DNA of 64,000 nt, from NCBI GenBank assembly GCA_039621445.1, contig CP154954.1, positions 67,614,714-67,678,713 on the forward strand. Direction: 5' to 3'. The DNA comes from Euglena gracilis. Taxonomy: Eukaryota; Euglenida; Euglenophyceae; Euglenales. The notes under the pieces were generated by a model. The model had not been told where the DNA came from and did no database searches. It was given only the letters and a program-made list of their open reading frames with translations. Positions within the stretch are counted from its first letter, which is position 1, and each line of letters starts with the position of its first letter. Shown piece after piece: positions 21,111-32,600 of this stretch. Position numbers and translations under genes: made by a program.

Positions 21111-22620
21111 GCGGAGGGCGCCGGGCTGGAGTGCACTCTGCGGCCTGTCCTTTTTTAGGTGCCGTTATCCGCTCATGGTTTTCTTTTTCCCTGTGTTTGT
21201 GTTTTTGTACCTGTCCCCCCCCTTGCCACCGACTGGGCTCCTACAACCCCTGACCAGGGGGGGGGGGGTCGCACACCCCCCCCCCCCCGACTTGCAACTC
21301 CGACCGGGGGGAGGTCGGTATTCAGGAGTGGTCGGTGAGCAGGGGAGGGGGGTACGGGTGGTATAATATTAATGCTGGCTGGATCAAAAACAAATCGGCA
21401 GAAAACTATTTGAAAATGAAATTGATTCAGAGTTTTTTTTGAAAAAAAATATCCATGCAATTTACGGTTCTTTCTGCGAGCGTCGCCCTCTGTGGCTCCA
21501 AAGCATCCCAACAGTCCCAAGGGCAGTAACAAGACTGACAACAATCAGCCGCAGGGAGTTGCCATGAGGGGACCAGATACAAATGAACCCAGCCAACCCT
21601 GAAACCGCCAGTGTCATTTTACAATAATATGAAGAATGTTCCCGAAAATCGGGGGATCAATTTCGTCCCAGGGAAGGGAAGGATAACAACCAGTTGAAAA
21701 CTGGTATTTGATCAAGAAAATTGGTTTCACGCGTTGGGTTGGGCGGGATGTGAACCTTTGTGGCTGTCAACTGAAAAAAAAAGACGAATAGGAGCTTCTC
21801 GCCGGTCGGATTCAAGGATGGGGTGTTAGGGTTTATCTAACCCCCTCCAGCACCAGACAATGATGACAATACTTGACAGTTCCCGATATTTTCTTACGAT
21901 GACAGTCCCAGACAGTGCCTGTACGGCAGCATGGCAGTTCCAGAGACCGTGGCAGGTTCCTGGGCATGACCGTTTCCGGAGCAATCAGCTGTTGGGCAGG
22001 CTTCAATTTAAGTCCCCCGGGAAAAGTCCCCCCCACCCAGCCCGGCGCAGGACCAGACCAAAAGGGGGGAAACGCAACATGGACCCTCAAAAAAAACACG
22101 ACGCAAAAAAGGGGGGGAAAGAAAGAAAACCATAAATTGCATGCAAAATCCTTCAGGATCCCCCGGATTTCCACTTTTCCACTGGAGAGGACTGAGAAAT
22201 TTTTTCAGCTCTGCCGGGGAAAATTTTCCAATTTGCAAAAGATCAGCACTTTGTTGCTCCGAAAATGCAAAACTGACAACCAATCGACAAAATTTTTTGG
22301 TCTCGGGGAAATTTTTTTATGGCCAAAAAAATTCATTCAGCAAAAATCAAAAAAACTGCCAGGAAAAATACGCAAAAGGGGGGGGGGGACGCAATAAAAA
22401 GCAAATTTCACCAAAATTGAAAAACGAAAGAAAAAAGAAACGCATTTGCATCCCCCCTCCCCAAAAATCAGGCCATCTGAGGCCATTTCCCCCCAAAAAA
22501 ATTTCGGCGCTTTGCGCCGAAACCCACGCCTCTGGCTCTGGCCCAGCCCAGCCCACCCAGAAGCCCCCCCCCCCCGGGCCCCCCCACCCACCCCCTGGGG
22601 GGGGGGGGGTTCTCACCTGG
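21111..22620. other. non-genic, repeats and poly-G/C tracts
   Basis: Contains two poly-C/poly-G inverted stretches (21,255-21,315 and 22,564-22,612) and another GGCGCTTTGCGCC hairpin at about 22,504. No coding similarity seen. Confidence 0.5.
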
Positions 22621-22624
22621 TAAG

Positions 22625-22790
22625 TTGCCTGCTGTTGGCGCCTCCCTGGCCGCGGCCCACAGCAGGGGAGGGGCGCTCGCCGGCACGGCCAGGGCGAGCG
22701 GGGTGGCGGCGGACCCCGGCGGGGGCTGGCGGAGCGGTGCGGCGGGGCCGGGGAGGGGCGGCACCCGGGGCTGCAGGCATGGCTGGCAGC
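22625..22790 (-). other. GC-rich island, possible unassigned exon
   Basis: Minus-strand translation includes a hydrophobic run, ALAVPASAPPLLWAAA. CTGCCAGC precedes it and GGCCAG follows, compatible with nonconventional splice signals. It might belong to a presequence, but no similarity supports this. Confidence 0.2.
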
Positions 22791-22879
22791 TTGTTAAGAA
22801 CGAAGTGAGAAAAACACACCTATTTCAAAAAAGACGCTTTCAAAAATAACAAAAAAAATACCTTTTTTAAAAAAATGCT

Positions 22880-22985
22880 TTTACCCACATATATATATAC
22901 ACATATGTATACATACACACATACCTATATACATGAATGGGAACATGTGCATATACCTGTATACATGTGTGTATATATATTTCTT
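22880..22985. repeat. TATATACA/CATATGTA microsatellite
   Basis: About 100 bp of imperfect alternating purine-pyrimidine sequence, similar to that at 3.4 kb. Confidence 0.85.
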
Positions 22986-23257
22986 TTAAAAAAAAAACGT
23001 TTTTTAAAAAATAATAATAATACAAAAAAATGCAAGCTATGGCTGCGGGCGAGGGGTGGGGAGGGCGGGGGCCAGGCGGCCGGGTGGCGGCAGGGCGGGG
23101 GGAGGGCGGCCAGCGGAGGGAGGGGTCTCTTCTTCCCAACCGCACCAAAGTCCCCCAGAAGTTGTCACCTGAATGTCAGTGGGCACAGGCCAACCTACCC
23201 CCCCCCAAGGAAACCGTTCGGACAGGCAGGGGGGGAGAAACTGCACGCGGGCCAGTC

Positions 23258-23605
23258 AAAAACTGCACTGCAAAAAAACTGCAAAAAAACTGCAAAAAAA
23301 CTGAAAAAAACTGGAAAAAAAAACTGAAAAAAAAACTGCAAAAAAAAACTGCAAAAAAACTGCAAAAAAAAACTGCAAAAACTGCAAAAGAAACTGAAAA
23401 AAAAAACTGCAAAAAACTGCAAAAAACTGCAAAGAAAAACTGCAAAAAAAAAACTGCAAAAAAACTGCAAAAAAAACTGCAAAAAAAACTGCAAAAGAAA
23501 CTGAAAAAAAAATGCAAAAAAACTGCAAAAAACTGCAAAGAAAAACTGCAAAAAAATGCAAAAAAAATGCAAAAAAAACTGCAAAAAAACTGCAAAAAAC
23601 TGCAC
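23258..23605. repeat. ACTGCAAAAAA satellite, block 1
   Basis: About 30 units of 9-13 bp with consensus ACTGCAAAAAA and length variation in the A tract. The homogeneity suggests recent expansion. Lysine- or phenylalanine-rich frames across it are artefacts. Confidence 0.95.
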
Positions 23606-24461
23606 TTCAACGAGAAAAAAAAAGACAATAAACAAGCTGAAATGGTGCGCATATGCAAAACAACGTAAGTTGCGACCACATGAGCACGAACCAATTCACC
23701 CAACTTTTTTTTGCACAGCTTTGGAACTGACGACGACAAAAATGGAAGCAGTCAATCAAGGTACACTGAACATGATTTTTCATGCACTGAAATGCAAGTG
23801 ATGTGTTTGGATGCCGGTTCACACCGGTTTTCCTGCACCAAAATTTGAACCGACCATGCCCACAAAGATGCCAAACGGTTTCCTTTATAAATATGGAAAA
23901 AATGCACATAAACCCAAACACAGAAATTTTTGCAGGGGATGTTCAATTTGGAACTTTCGGTCCATCACCTGGGGAAGTTTCCCCATTCACGATGAAAAAA
24001 AAAATCTACAACAACCATCGCAAACTTTGAACATTGTCTTCAGGGGATTGCCAAATGGTCCACCGCCTGGGAATTTCTTGCAAAGAAGAAAGATGTTCTT
24101 GCTCTTTGAAGCATTTGGCTTGTGTGACATTTGGCCACAATGCTTGGGGCAAGACCCAATCCTCTTTAGGAGCTTGTGCTCCTTTGGGGCCCCACGAATT
24201 TCGAAATCCACAGCTCCAACTTCAACCAAAATTTGTCCAAAAAATATTTTTTTTGGATTTAGTCCCCAGGAACCCCAACATAATTAGCTGAATCTGCATC
24301 ATTTTGGATGGAAACAGAAGCAAAAACCTTTGCAAAAGGAAAAATATCTTTGGAGTAACAAAACCCTTGGGGGTAAGACAACTAATGAGAGTTTCCAATG
24401 AGTCTCCACTGAGCGCAGAGCACCAAAAAATAAACACGTCAGGTTTTCTCAAAACTAGATC

Positions 24462-24545
24462 AAAAAAAACTGCAAAAAAAACTGCAAAAAACTGCAAAAA
24501 AAAAACTGCAAAAAAACTGCAAAAAAAACCTGCAAAAACTGCACG
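24462..24545. repeat. ACTGCAAAAAA satellite, block 2
   Basis: Seven further units of the same repeat, about 0.86 kb from block 1. Confidence 0.9.
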
Positions 24546-24659
24546 GGCATATTCCCCCCCCCCTGTCGGACAGGACAGGTCAGCCACCAGTGGTGGCGAG
24601 GATCGTTCGGGGCGGCCAAACTTCAGGTGGCAATGTCGAGAAACAGAATGGAAGGAGCT

Positions 24660-24790
24660 CGGGCATTCCAGCCAGGAGTCCCGCCCTGGCTGCCACTAAG
24701 ACGGCGGCGTGCAGGCCGGGCAGCGGCGGCAGCCAATGGCTACCATCTGGCGGTGGGAGGATGAGGGCGGGCCTCCGTCGCAGGAAACAT
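24660..24790 (-). other. GC-rich island, possible unassigned exon
   Basis: Minus-strand translation contains GSHWLPPLPGLHAAVLVAAR, flanked by CTGCCGCC and AGCCAG that could act as splice signals. No family recognised. Confidence 0.2.
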
Positions 24791-25010
24791 GAAGAAACAT
24801 TTAGGCAGCATGCGTCGCGCGTGCATCTGTGCATCAGATCGTAATAATAAGAATAAGACACGTCGTCTCATTCTGACCTTTCTTTTTTTGAGAACTTTTC
24901 TCGAACACTTCCCTTTAAGTTGGACAAGTTCTTAGAGATTCACTTGCCTAAAGCCAGCTCCGAAGTCCTCGCCACTGTCAAGAAAGTCATTGTCTGACCC
25001 TGAGGATCCG

Positions 25011-25340
25011 ATCTATTCCATTGCTTGCCGACCTGGGGGGTCGTTCTCCACTTTCAAAAAGCCAGTCAGTCACTCTTCAGAAACCAGTTATTCACTTCTC
25101 CCGTCCCAAAGGGCAAATATGGCAAAAAACACAAAGGATTTTGGTGGAAAAGCGCATACAATTCCCGCCTTCGGAGCTGGGTGGCCACTTTCAGCCAATC
25201 CTGGCCAACCCCATCACCCTTTGGCAGGGCAGAACGGGAAGGCCTGGTGGGGGGGGGGGGGTCGACCCCCCCCACCGCAGCATTTTCACCGATTTCGGGA
25301 AAACAGGGATGTTGGCCGGGGAATTTTTTTTAAAAAAATT
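25011..25340. mobile_element. family B-related element with family C block
   Basis: Begins ATTCCATTGCTTGCCGACC followed by CCAGTCAGTCACTC, as in family B, then passes into a GGCCTGGTGGGGG...GTCGACCCCC block also found at 35.1, 43.4 and 43.8 kb. The right end is unclear. Confidence 0.5.
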
Positions 25341-25439
25341 TTGGGTTCATTTGAAAAATGAACCCAAAATACATCAATTTTTTGATGGAAAACCACGTTT
25401 TTTCAGAAAAAAAATCTCAAAAATTTTAGGGTTAAAAAT

Positions 25440-26440
25440 TGGTATTTTTTAGGAGGGAGGTGAAAAAAAAACGAAGGTCAAAAAAATAGGACCAAATTTT
25501 GGCACAGTCAAATTTTACTGACATTTTTTCTTTTGAATTTTTTTTGGATTTTTAATGGCATTTTTTTGCTTCAAAAACCTCTCAAAATCAAAAATTTGAA
25601 AAAACGTTGAATTTTGGGAAGGTGTGAAAAAATGGGGGTTTGGGGGTTTTTTGGGGGACCTCCAAGATGGATCCCAAAATGGGTCAAAAATACACCCGGC
25701 ACCGAAGGTGCCAGAAAAAAATTCTCGGGTCCAAAATTTGGTGCTCCCGGAAAACAGGGAGAGGTGGGGGGGTCGACCCCCCCCACCCACGGGGGTGGGG
25801 GGGCCGACCCCCCCCCCACCACCCTGGCACAGATGCACACTCCCCGGCAATAAAGCGCACTGGTAGACAGGCGACCTTCCATACTCACTGATTTTCGAAG
25901 AAATTCTCGCGACGCAGATTTCCAGTGCGTGCCACTCAACAAAAACAGGGGTGCAATTAATTTATGCAATGAATGCAAATGTCGAACTCCCCTTCAATTC
26001 GGGAAAGAAAACCCTCGCGAAGTTGGCAAATTCTGAAAGTGATAAATCATATTTCAAAAACCATTAAAAAAAGGACGAGGTAGCGGATACGCTGGGCCTG
26101 CAATGGGCACGAAAATGCACTCCGGGGAGCTGAGGGGGCCCAGAAGGGAGTGAAGCAGAAGGGGCTTTCTGGTGCCGGCGGACAAAATGGGAAACTGTCA
26201 GTGGTTCTGGAGAACCCTGACAAACTCCCACATTGACAGGTCGGCCAGTTCTGGGGGCCATGGTCGATTTCCCAGCCGAGACTTAACTCCTTCTCAGGCA
26301 GAGTAGTTTCTGTGGAAATCACTGAATATTCACCCGGAGAGGCCTGAAGATACCATGGACCCCGACAAATTCCAGGAAGGGGGGGTCACTAAAAATCATG
26401 GGCTCAGGTGCCTCAAAAGGTTCACAGAGCCCCGGCCCGA
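25440..26440. other. AT-rich then mixed stretch, no gene recognised
   Basis: Contains a second poly-G...GTCGACCCCCCCC block at 25,760-25,830 and a CCTGACAAACTCCCACATTGAC-type fragment near 26,220. No conserved coding signal. Confidence 0.5.
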
Positions 26441-26449
26441 AGCCGCCCA

Positions 26450-26610
26450 GCACAGGACCGCCCCGAGCCACGCTGCAGCCACCGCAGCCCACAACCTCCG
26501 TTGGGCGGCCACGGGCGACGATCCGGAGGCGAAGCGGCCGGCGGGGTGGGGGTGAAGGAGGGAGAGGCAGTGGCGGGGCTGGACAGGCAGGGGGCGGCGA
26601 CAGGAATGCG
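26450..26610 (-). other. GC-rich island encoding a hydrophobic segment
   Basis: Minus-strand translation includes QRRLWAAVAAAWLGAVLCWA, which could be a signal or membrane helix preceded by basic residues. With the plastid-type enzyme downstream, a targeting presequence is conceivable. No splice path links them and no similarity supports it. Confidence 0.2.
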
Positions 26611-27069
26611 TGGAAATTGTGGTACGCTTATCTTGCAAAAAAAAAGTGGAAACAGGAAAATGAAAATATAAAAACAACTCGACCAAACCGTAAACTGTAA
26701 AAGCATTAAAAAAAAAGCAAAACAAAAAACTACAATAAAATAACACACACACACACACAAAAGAAGAAAAAAACTTGCATGGTCAGAGATGTGGCAGACA
26801 GCCCAACCAGCCATACATTTTCTTACTGACCCCGGGGGGGGGGGGGTCACTCCAGTTTTTACCTTTCTGGGAAACCAGTAAGTCAAATACCCCCGGGGAG
26901 GTCAGCCACTCAGAAGCCGGCCACTTTCCAGTCACTTGAGGCCATTTTAAACCAAAAAAAAAAAAACCAAACCCCCTCCCCACGGGGGGGAGGGGGTTTG
27001 GGTCCAAAACCAGTCACCCCCGGAGGGGGGGGGGGGTCGGCCAGTGCTTGAGCAATTGTCTGCCACCAG

Positions 27070-27330
27070 CCCCGGGCGGGGGTCAGTAACGCCCGGCATC
27101 CTGCGGGGCGGCTGGCCGGTGCGCAGCGACCCGAGCCGCAACGTCAGCCGGGGTGCAGGCAGCAGCCAGGGGCACCTGGCACCTGGGGGTGGGGAGGAAG
27201 GGAGGGAAGGGCGGCAGCCGGCACAGCATTGGTGGAGAGATGGCCAGCAGCGGAGACCAAAACGGAGATGCCCATGTCCTCCGTTCAGTGGTCGCGGGCC
27301 AAAGCCGAAGCCCAGAATGGGCGTTTCTGG
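27070..27330. other. GC-rich island, coding status unclear
   Basis: Both strands are open over more than 80 codons. The minus frame PADVAARVAAHRPAAPQDAG is protein-like but unrecognised. Contains a GGCTTCTGGCGTCTTTGGCG hairpin segment. Confidence 0.2.
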
Positions 27331-27575
27331 GCTTCTGGCGTCTTTGGCGCCGGAAGTGCCTTGACCGAACGCCCAGGCACTTTTGGCCAAGTGCCCCCCC
27401 CCCCCTAGGTTGCACTAAGGCTTCTTGTCTGTTTATGGCCGGCGCTAACTTCGCTTCTGGCCCAGTTTGCTGCGTGGTGAGTGGCCAGGGACCCCTTACA
27501 CCAGTCCCCTTTTGTTGCTCCCCCTGGCCGGGTGAGTAACTCTGGTGTAATTCCCCCCCGGGGCCGGATCTGGGT

Positions 27576-27798
27576 CAAGGGTTTTATTAAGACCAGGGGG
27601 AGGGGGGGTCCCCCCTCCCATGGGGGGGCCCCGGGGGACCCATTCACTTTCACCCGAAAAGCTAAAAATCGCGGAAATTGCTAAAAATAGCACCTTTTTT
27701 CAAAATTTTCGGTGCCGAAAAGTATATATCCCACCCCCCCCCCTTGGGGGGGGGACCATCCCTCCGGGGGGTCCAGGGCTAAAAAAAAAAAAACCCTG
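27576..27798. mobile_element. CAGGG-terminal element F, copy 2
   Basis: Starts CAAGGGTTTTATTAAGACC and ends GGGCTAAAAAAAAAAAAACC plus CTG. It is flanked by perfect 8-bp repeats ATCTGGGT at 27,568 and 27,799. Shares the AAATAGCACCTTTTTTCAAA core and a TTCGGTGCCGAAAAGTATAT hairpin with copies 1 and 3. Confidence 0.9.
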
Positions 27799-27799
27799 A

Positions 27800-28240
27800 T
27801 CTGGGTCCCTCTGCATGGCCCTCTGTTGTCCACAGTAATGGGCAAAAGCCTTTCCCTTGAACTTGAATTTCCCTCAAAATGTCCTCATTTTCCACTGGTC
27901 CTGGAAGGTGAGGAATGCCTTAAGGAGTTCAGTGAGAAGGGCGCCAAATCGAAGCTCACATGTTTCAGGTCAGGATGGCCTTGCTTTTCGACGTTGGTGG
28001 GATGCATTGGCTGTGCAATTTTACGCGCATGATGCAGCGAAAGAATGAAATGAAAGATGCTGGGGTGTTCCACTTCAGACAATGTTCATTTTCATTGCAC
28101 CCATCGTTTTCCCCAGTAACACCTGTTGCAAAGGTGTATCATCCTCCCCCCCCTGAGGCCCCTAGGGAAAGACTTTCCAAGAATTCAGACAATACGTGCC
28201 CAAGGGTTGTGCACCAAACACCCCAAAACCCATCTCCCCC
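27800..28240. other. intergenic, nothing recognised
   Basis: Moderate composition; overlapping frames on both strands have no conserved motif. Confidence 0.5.
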
Positions 28241-28355
28241 CGTGGGTGGGTGGTTGGGTGGGTGGGTGGGTGTGGGTGGGTGGGTGGTGGGTGGGTGTGT
28301 GGGTGGTGGGGTGGGTGGGTGTGGTGGGTGGGTGGGTGGTGGGTGTGTGTGTGTG

Positions 28356-28401
<46 letters not shown>

Positions 28402-28445
28402 CTGTTGTGTGTGTGTGTGTGTTGTGTGTGTGTGTGTGTGTTTGT

Positions 28446-28485
<40 letters not shown>

Positions 28486-28493
28486 TGTTTGTG

Positions 28494-28536
<43 letters not shown>

Positions 28537-28740
28537 GGTGGGTGTGCGGGTGGGGGGGTGGGTGGTTTGGGTGGGTGAGTGTGGGTGTGGGTGTGGGTGT
28601 GTTTGTGGGTGTGGGTTTGGGTGTTGTGGGTGTGGGTGGGTGTGGGTTTGTGTGGGTGTGAGTGTGGGTGTGGGCGGGTGGGTGTGGGTGTGTGGGTGGG
28701 TGGGTGGGTGTGGGTGTGTGATGTGGGTGTGTGTGTGGTA
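28241..28740. repeat. (GT)n/(GGGT)n microsatellite, 500 bp
   Basis: Irregular mixture of GT and GGGT units with occasional TTTG interruptions, related in type to the tract at 11.1-11.5 kb but less homogeneous. Confidence 0.95.
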
Positions 28741-29582
28741 AAGCGTGTGATGTGGTTTTTTCTCATGCACCATGTGTTCCAAATCACCCGATCCCTTATT
28801 TTCTGTGGCATCATCCCAGGTAGCAGCGATTGAAATCCCTCTCACCTAATGGTCAAAAAATATCATTTTGCATATCATATATCACATAAAATACATGTCA
28901 TATTGTTGCATTCAACATATATTTACATGCGCTAAATATATATTAAGTTTCTGTTAATGCAATTCCTAATATATATACTTTGTAATATGAAAGTCACCTT
29001 AAATAATTCTGTGAGTGGCTTTTTGCACAGCACAGAAGGTCACTCAAGGGAATAAAAGCTGTGCGGGAGAACGGTGACACAGACAGCACTGCTGTGCTGG
29101 GTGACTCGAAACTGCATCATTGGAACGATAGCTAAGCTGCAAAGCTGGGATGGATAAAAGGCAGAGAGGCTTGTGCTGGTGTCGTCCTTGCTCCTACTGA
29201 AAACAGCAAAAAAGCGGGATTCGATTTGTGCTTCCGGCACAAGCCTCCGCCATTGTTTCTCTGGGAGTGGTGGGGACACAGAGTGCGTCACAGCCAGCAT
29301 ACAATGTACGATGGCCCAGTGGCATTCAGGACAAGGGAGGGTCCTGGCTTTGCTTTAAGGCAGTAAGGATCCTCGAAAGAGGCGCATACTCCCACCTCCC
29401 TCGGGGAGGGGGGTCCAATGGCCCAAACCCCCAACTGTCGCAACCAATATCCATTTGGTCACGTCGGGGTCAAGCGAATGAATGCCGTCCACCCCCCACA
29501 CACAATTCAAGGCCTGTGTGCCACCGCTCTCGTGGCCGGTCTCGATGTCTCGCCCACACACCCCATGTGGCACAGTACCGCC
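28741..29582. other. 3' flank of the aminopeptidase gene
   Basis: AT-rich to about 29,040 with TATATA clusters, then moderate GC. No obvious polyadenylation signal can be assigned and no gene is recognised. Confidence 0.5.
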
Positions 29583-29690
29583 TCACGCCGCCCAGTATGC
29601 CGCGTCGTTGAGGGGCGACGCCAGGAGGCGGTCCACGAACAGGGCGTTGGTCCGCACCGCCTCGCACGACTGGTTCACCGTCTTCTGCAC
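29583..29690 (-). CDS. aminopeptidase exon 26 (last)
   Basis: Encodes [20 protein letters not shown], then [15 protein letters not shown] and TGA at 29,583-29,585. Equivalent to the TVQQ..E.I..N..WLER helix at the PSA C-terminus. The intron before it could be read as conventional: donor CAG|GTGGTG and acceptor CCAG|GTGCAG. Confidence 0.9.
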   Translation of the reverse strand: MQKTVNQSCEAVRTNALFVDRLLASPLNDAAYWAA

Positions 29691-32600
29691 CTGGTCGGGG
29701 CCCCGGGGGGGAGGCGTGGGACCGGCAGCCGCCCCCCCCCCCACCAGAAAAAGGGTGCTCTCCGCCTGTGGTGGAGAGACCCCCCCCCGGTATGCCGCGT
29801 CGACCAGGCTTGTGCTCACCGACCGGGGCGGGGTTCTGTAGGGTGCCCGCCCCAAGCAGGCACACTCCCCGGGGGGGGTTGGGGGCCCATAAAATTTTCG
29901 TTGAAAATGGCCTTTTCCGGGCCCCCAGCACCTTCGGCATCAGGGTCGGAGGGGCTGCCTGCTATGGGCAGGCACCCCAAAAAACCCGACCCCCCGGGGG
30001 GGTCAGATGGGGTGCTATGGGGTGCCTGCCCCTAGCACCACCCCCATGGGGTAGGCACCCGACTAAGCAAAAGCCTGGCGTCGACCCGCCAGGCTCACTC
30101 TGTCGTGGCCTTTGTTTGCGGTGCTTTTTGTAGTCTGCTCAGTGGGAAGCCTTCCATTTATTTGCCATTTTCAATTGATTGTCGTGTTTTTTGGCCACGT
30201 TTATCGGTGCTGCGGGTCTCACCGCATTTGTTGCCAGTTCGTCGCCATTGTTGACGCAAAAAAATGGGGGTGCGAGGAGAGGCGACCTGGCAAGCCTGCA
30301 AGCCTCCCCCCGGCCAAACACCACCTGCTCCTTCCAGAAGGCGAACACCTCGTCCGCCTTCTCCGCCTGGACAAAGGCGGAGCCGCTGCTGCGGACAATG
30401 TCGGCACGGCGCGGCAAACCACCCACTGCACCACTGCGCCCGTTGGGGAGGTTGGGGGAGGCGGGCGTAAGGCGAGGCTTGCTTGGGGGGGGGGGGTCGA
30501 CATCCCCACCACCCATTCGGGTTGCTTGTTCAGCCTGGGGGGGATAGGCAGGTGCCATAGCTTAAACACAGGAGGGCATGGAGCACAATGTAGGACAGGT
30601 GGCTGGAAGCCTCTCGGAAGGGGGGGGGGAATTGACATCGGAGGCATTCAAAAAAATTGCGGAAAATTGCGGAAAAGTCATACTGGGAATGGACACTTTT
30701 CTGGCGGAGGGGACTTAAAAAAATTCCCAAATTTGGTCATTTTGCAATGTACGTGTAAGTTTTGGGCCATTGTTCAAATTATTTATAACAAAAAAAACAA
30801 AAAGGTCTAAAAGCATAAATTTTGCAATTTTGGGAACATTCCGATTCTGGAAATATGGAATTTCTTGGCCAAAAAAAGGCAAAAAAAATAGCGAAATCTT
30901 TGGCATCAAATAAAATCTGGTCCGAAATTTTTCCAAGTCAAAATTATTTCCCATTGGAATATGGGGGAAACCCTAAAAAAAAAGCCAAAAAACTGCTGAA
31001 TTTTGTCAAAATTTGTAAAATTTGGCAAACTTTGGCAAACTTGCAACAAAATAACAAGAAACGCACCTGGGTTCCCTTGTGAAACGTTCAAGGAATGGCC
31101 AGAACCCATTCCGCCTTCCATCTCAGGTTCAAATTCAAGTTCGGAAAAATATCAGAAAGGGAAAATTGCGGAAGAAAATTTGTGTTGCAGGGGGTCAAGG
31201 GTCGACCCCCGGGATGGTGTCAACACAAGGGAAATATTGACCTGAATCAGCCTCTGGACTCTGGAAATAAAAGGGGAGCTTGAACAGGCTGGGTAAATCC
31301 TACCACACCCTTGTTGTCAGGTTGTTGCATGAAATATACACCCTCACAAAATTCATGCAAAAGAAAAGGCCAGGGAATTCAACCATTAACGGGGATCAAA
31401 CTGGACAATTCAGGGGATAAAAATTGTTGAAGAATGGATATATACATACAACATATGTATAATAATAATAATATATATAATATGCAGACATTCACTTAAA
31501 TGCATATCACATATGTGTGATATGCATCGCACCATATGTGTATCATCACATGTTATGGTGATGCAAAAAGAAAATTTCTGTGATACACAGGTGATACACA
31601 AAAATTGTTGTTGTGAGGCACTGTTACCTTGTCCGGGCAAAAAAAGGAGCGATCTGTTGATAAAATAGCCACTCAGAGTGGACCTTGGCCCCGGCTCAAT
31701 GCGTAAGGCAGTATGGGAATCTTGTGCCACAATTGCAGAGCCCCATTTTACATACCATCCATATCGCAGGGCAAAACCTCTTGATGATGGTGAAAAATGC
31801 AGTAACTGACGATCTGTAAAAAAAAATTACTCGAGAAACCTCTGGCAGTTTCTCAGTTCTCAAAAAAAATACAATAATTGCAATTTGCGGAGGTGTGGGT
31901 GAGAGGTTGCGGTGCCAGCGGAGAACAGCATCATTGACGTCTTGCCCACCTTGGTGTAAATGCGGGCGAACTGGGTCTTCACCCACTCGAACACCAACCC
32001 GGGGCCAACCCCACGCCTCTGTTCAGGTAATAGCAACGCTTGGCTGTGAGACTTGGGGGACCGCTGCCTTTCGGCACAATCCAACTTCAACCTTGGCTGG
32101 AAGAAGAAAAACAGACCCAACGTCACAAATCACTGATTTGATACAACCCACACAACAACTGTCCGAGGTGACACCCAGGTCGCCCAATAGTCTGGTCAGT
32201 AAGGTCGGCAGGCAGATAATTTTCCGAGAACATTTCCCTTGGGGCGTTGGGAGGGGGGAGGTAACCTCCATTATCACCACCAACACCATTAAAGTCCATT
32301 GATGCTGACAGCAGCCCTCAGCTCAAAAGCATTCCTTGTGATCAAGCACCTATGACAGATTCCAAATTTTAGCCCGCGGTCGGCTGCGGTCGGCCGCGGT
32401 CGGCTGCGGTCGGCTGCGGTCGGCTGCGGTCGGCTGCGGTCGGCTGCGGTCGTCAAAGTAGTTGGCTGTAGGTGGGGGGCAGGCCAAAAAATGAGCACTG
32501 TTCGCTGCCTTTGACCAGTTTTTGATGCCTTTGGACTGGTTTTGGCCACTTTTTGCTGCTTTTGACTGTCTTTTGGCCACTGTTGCCGACTTTTGGTCGA

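Noticed and set aside
23176-23739. Phe- or Lys-rich frames of up to 212 codons
   Set aside because: Products of the ACTGCAAAAAA satellite read in different frames.
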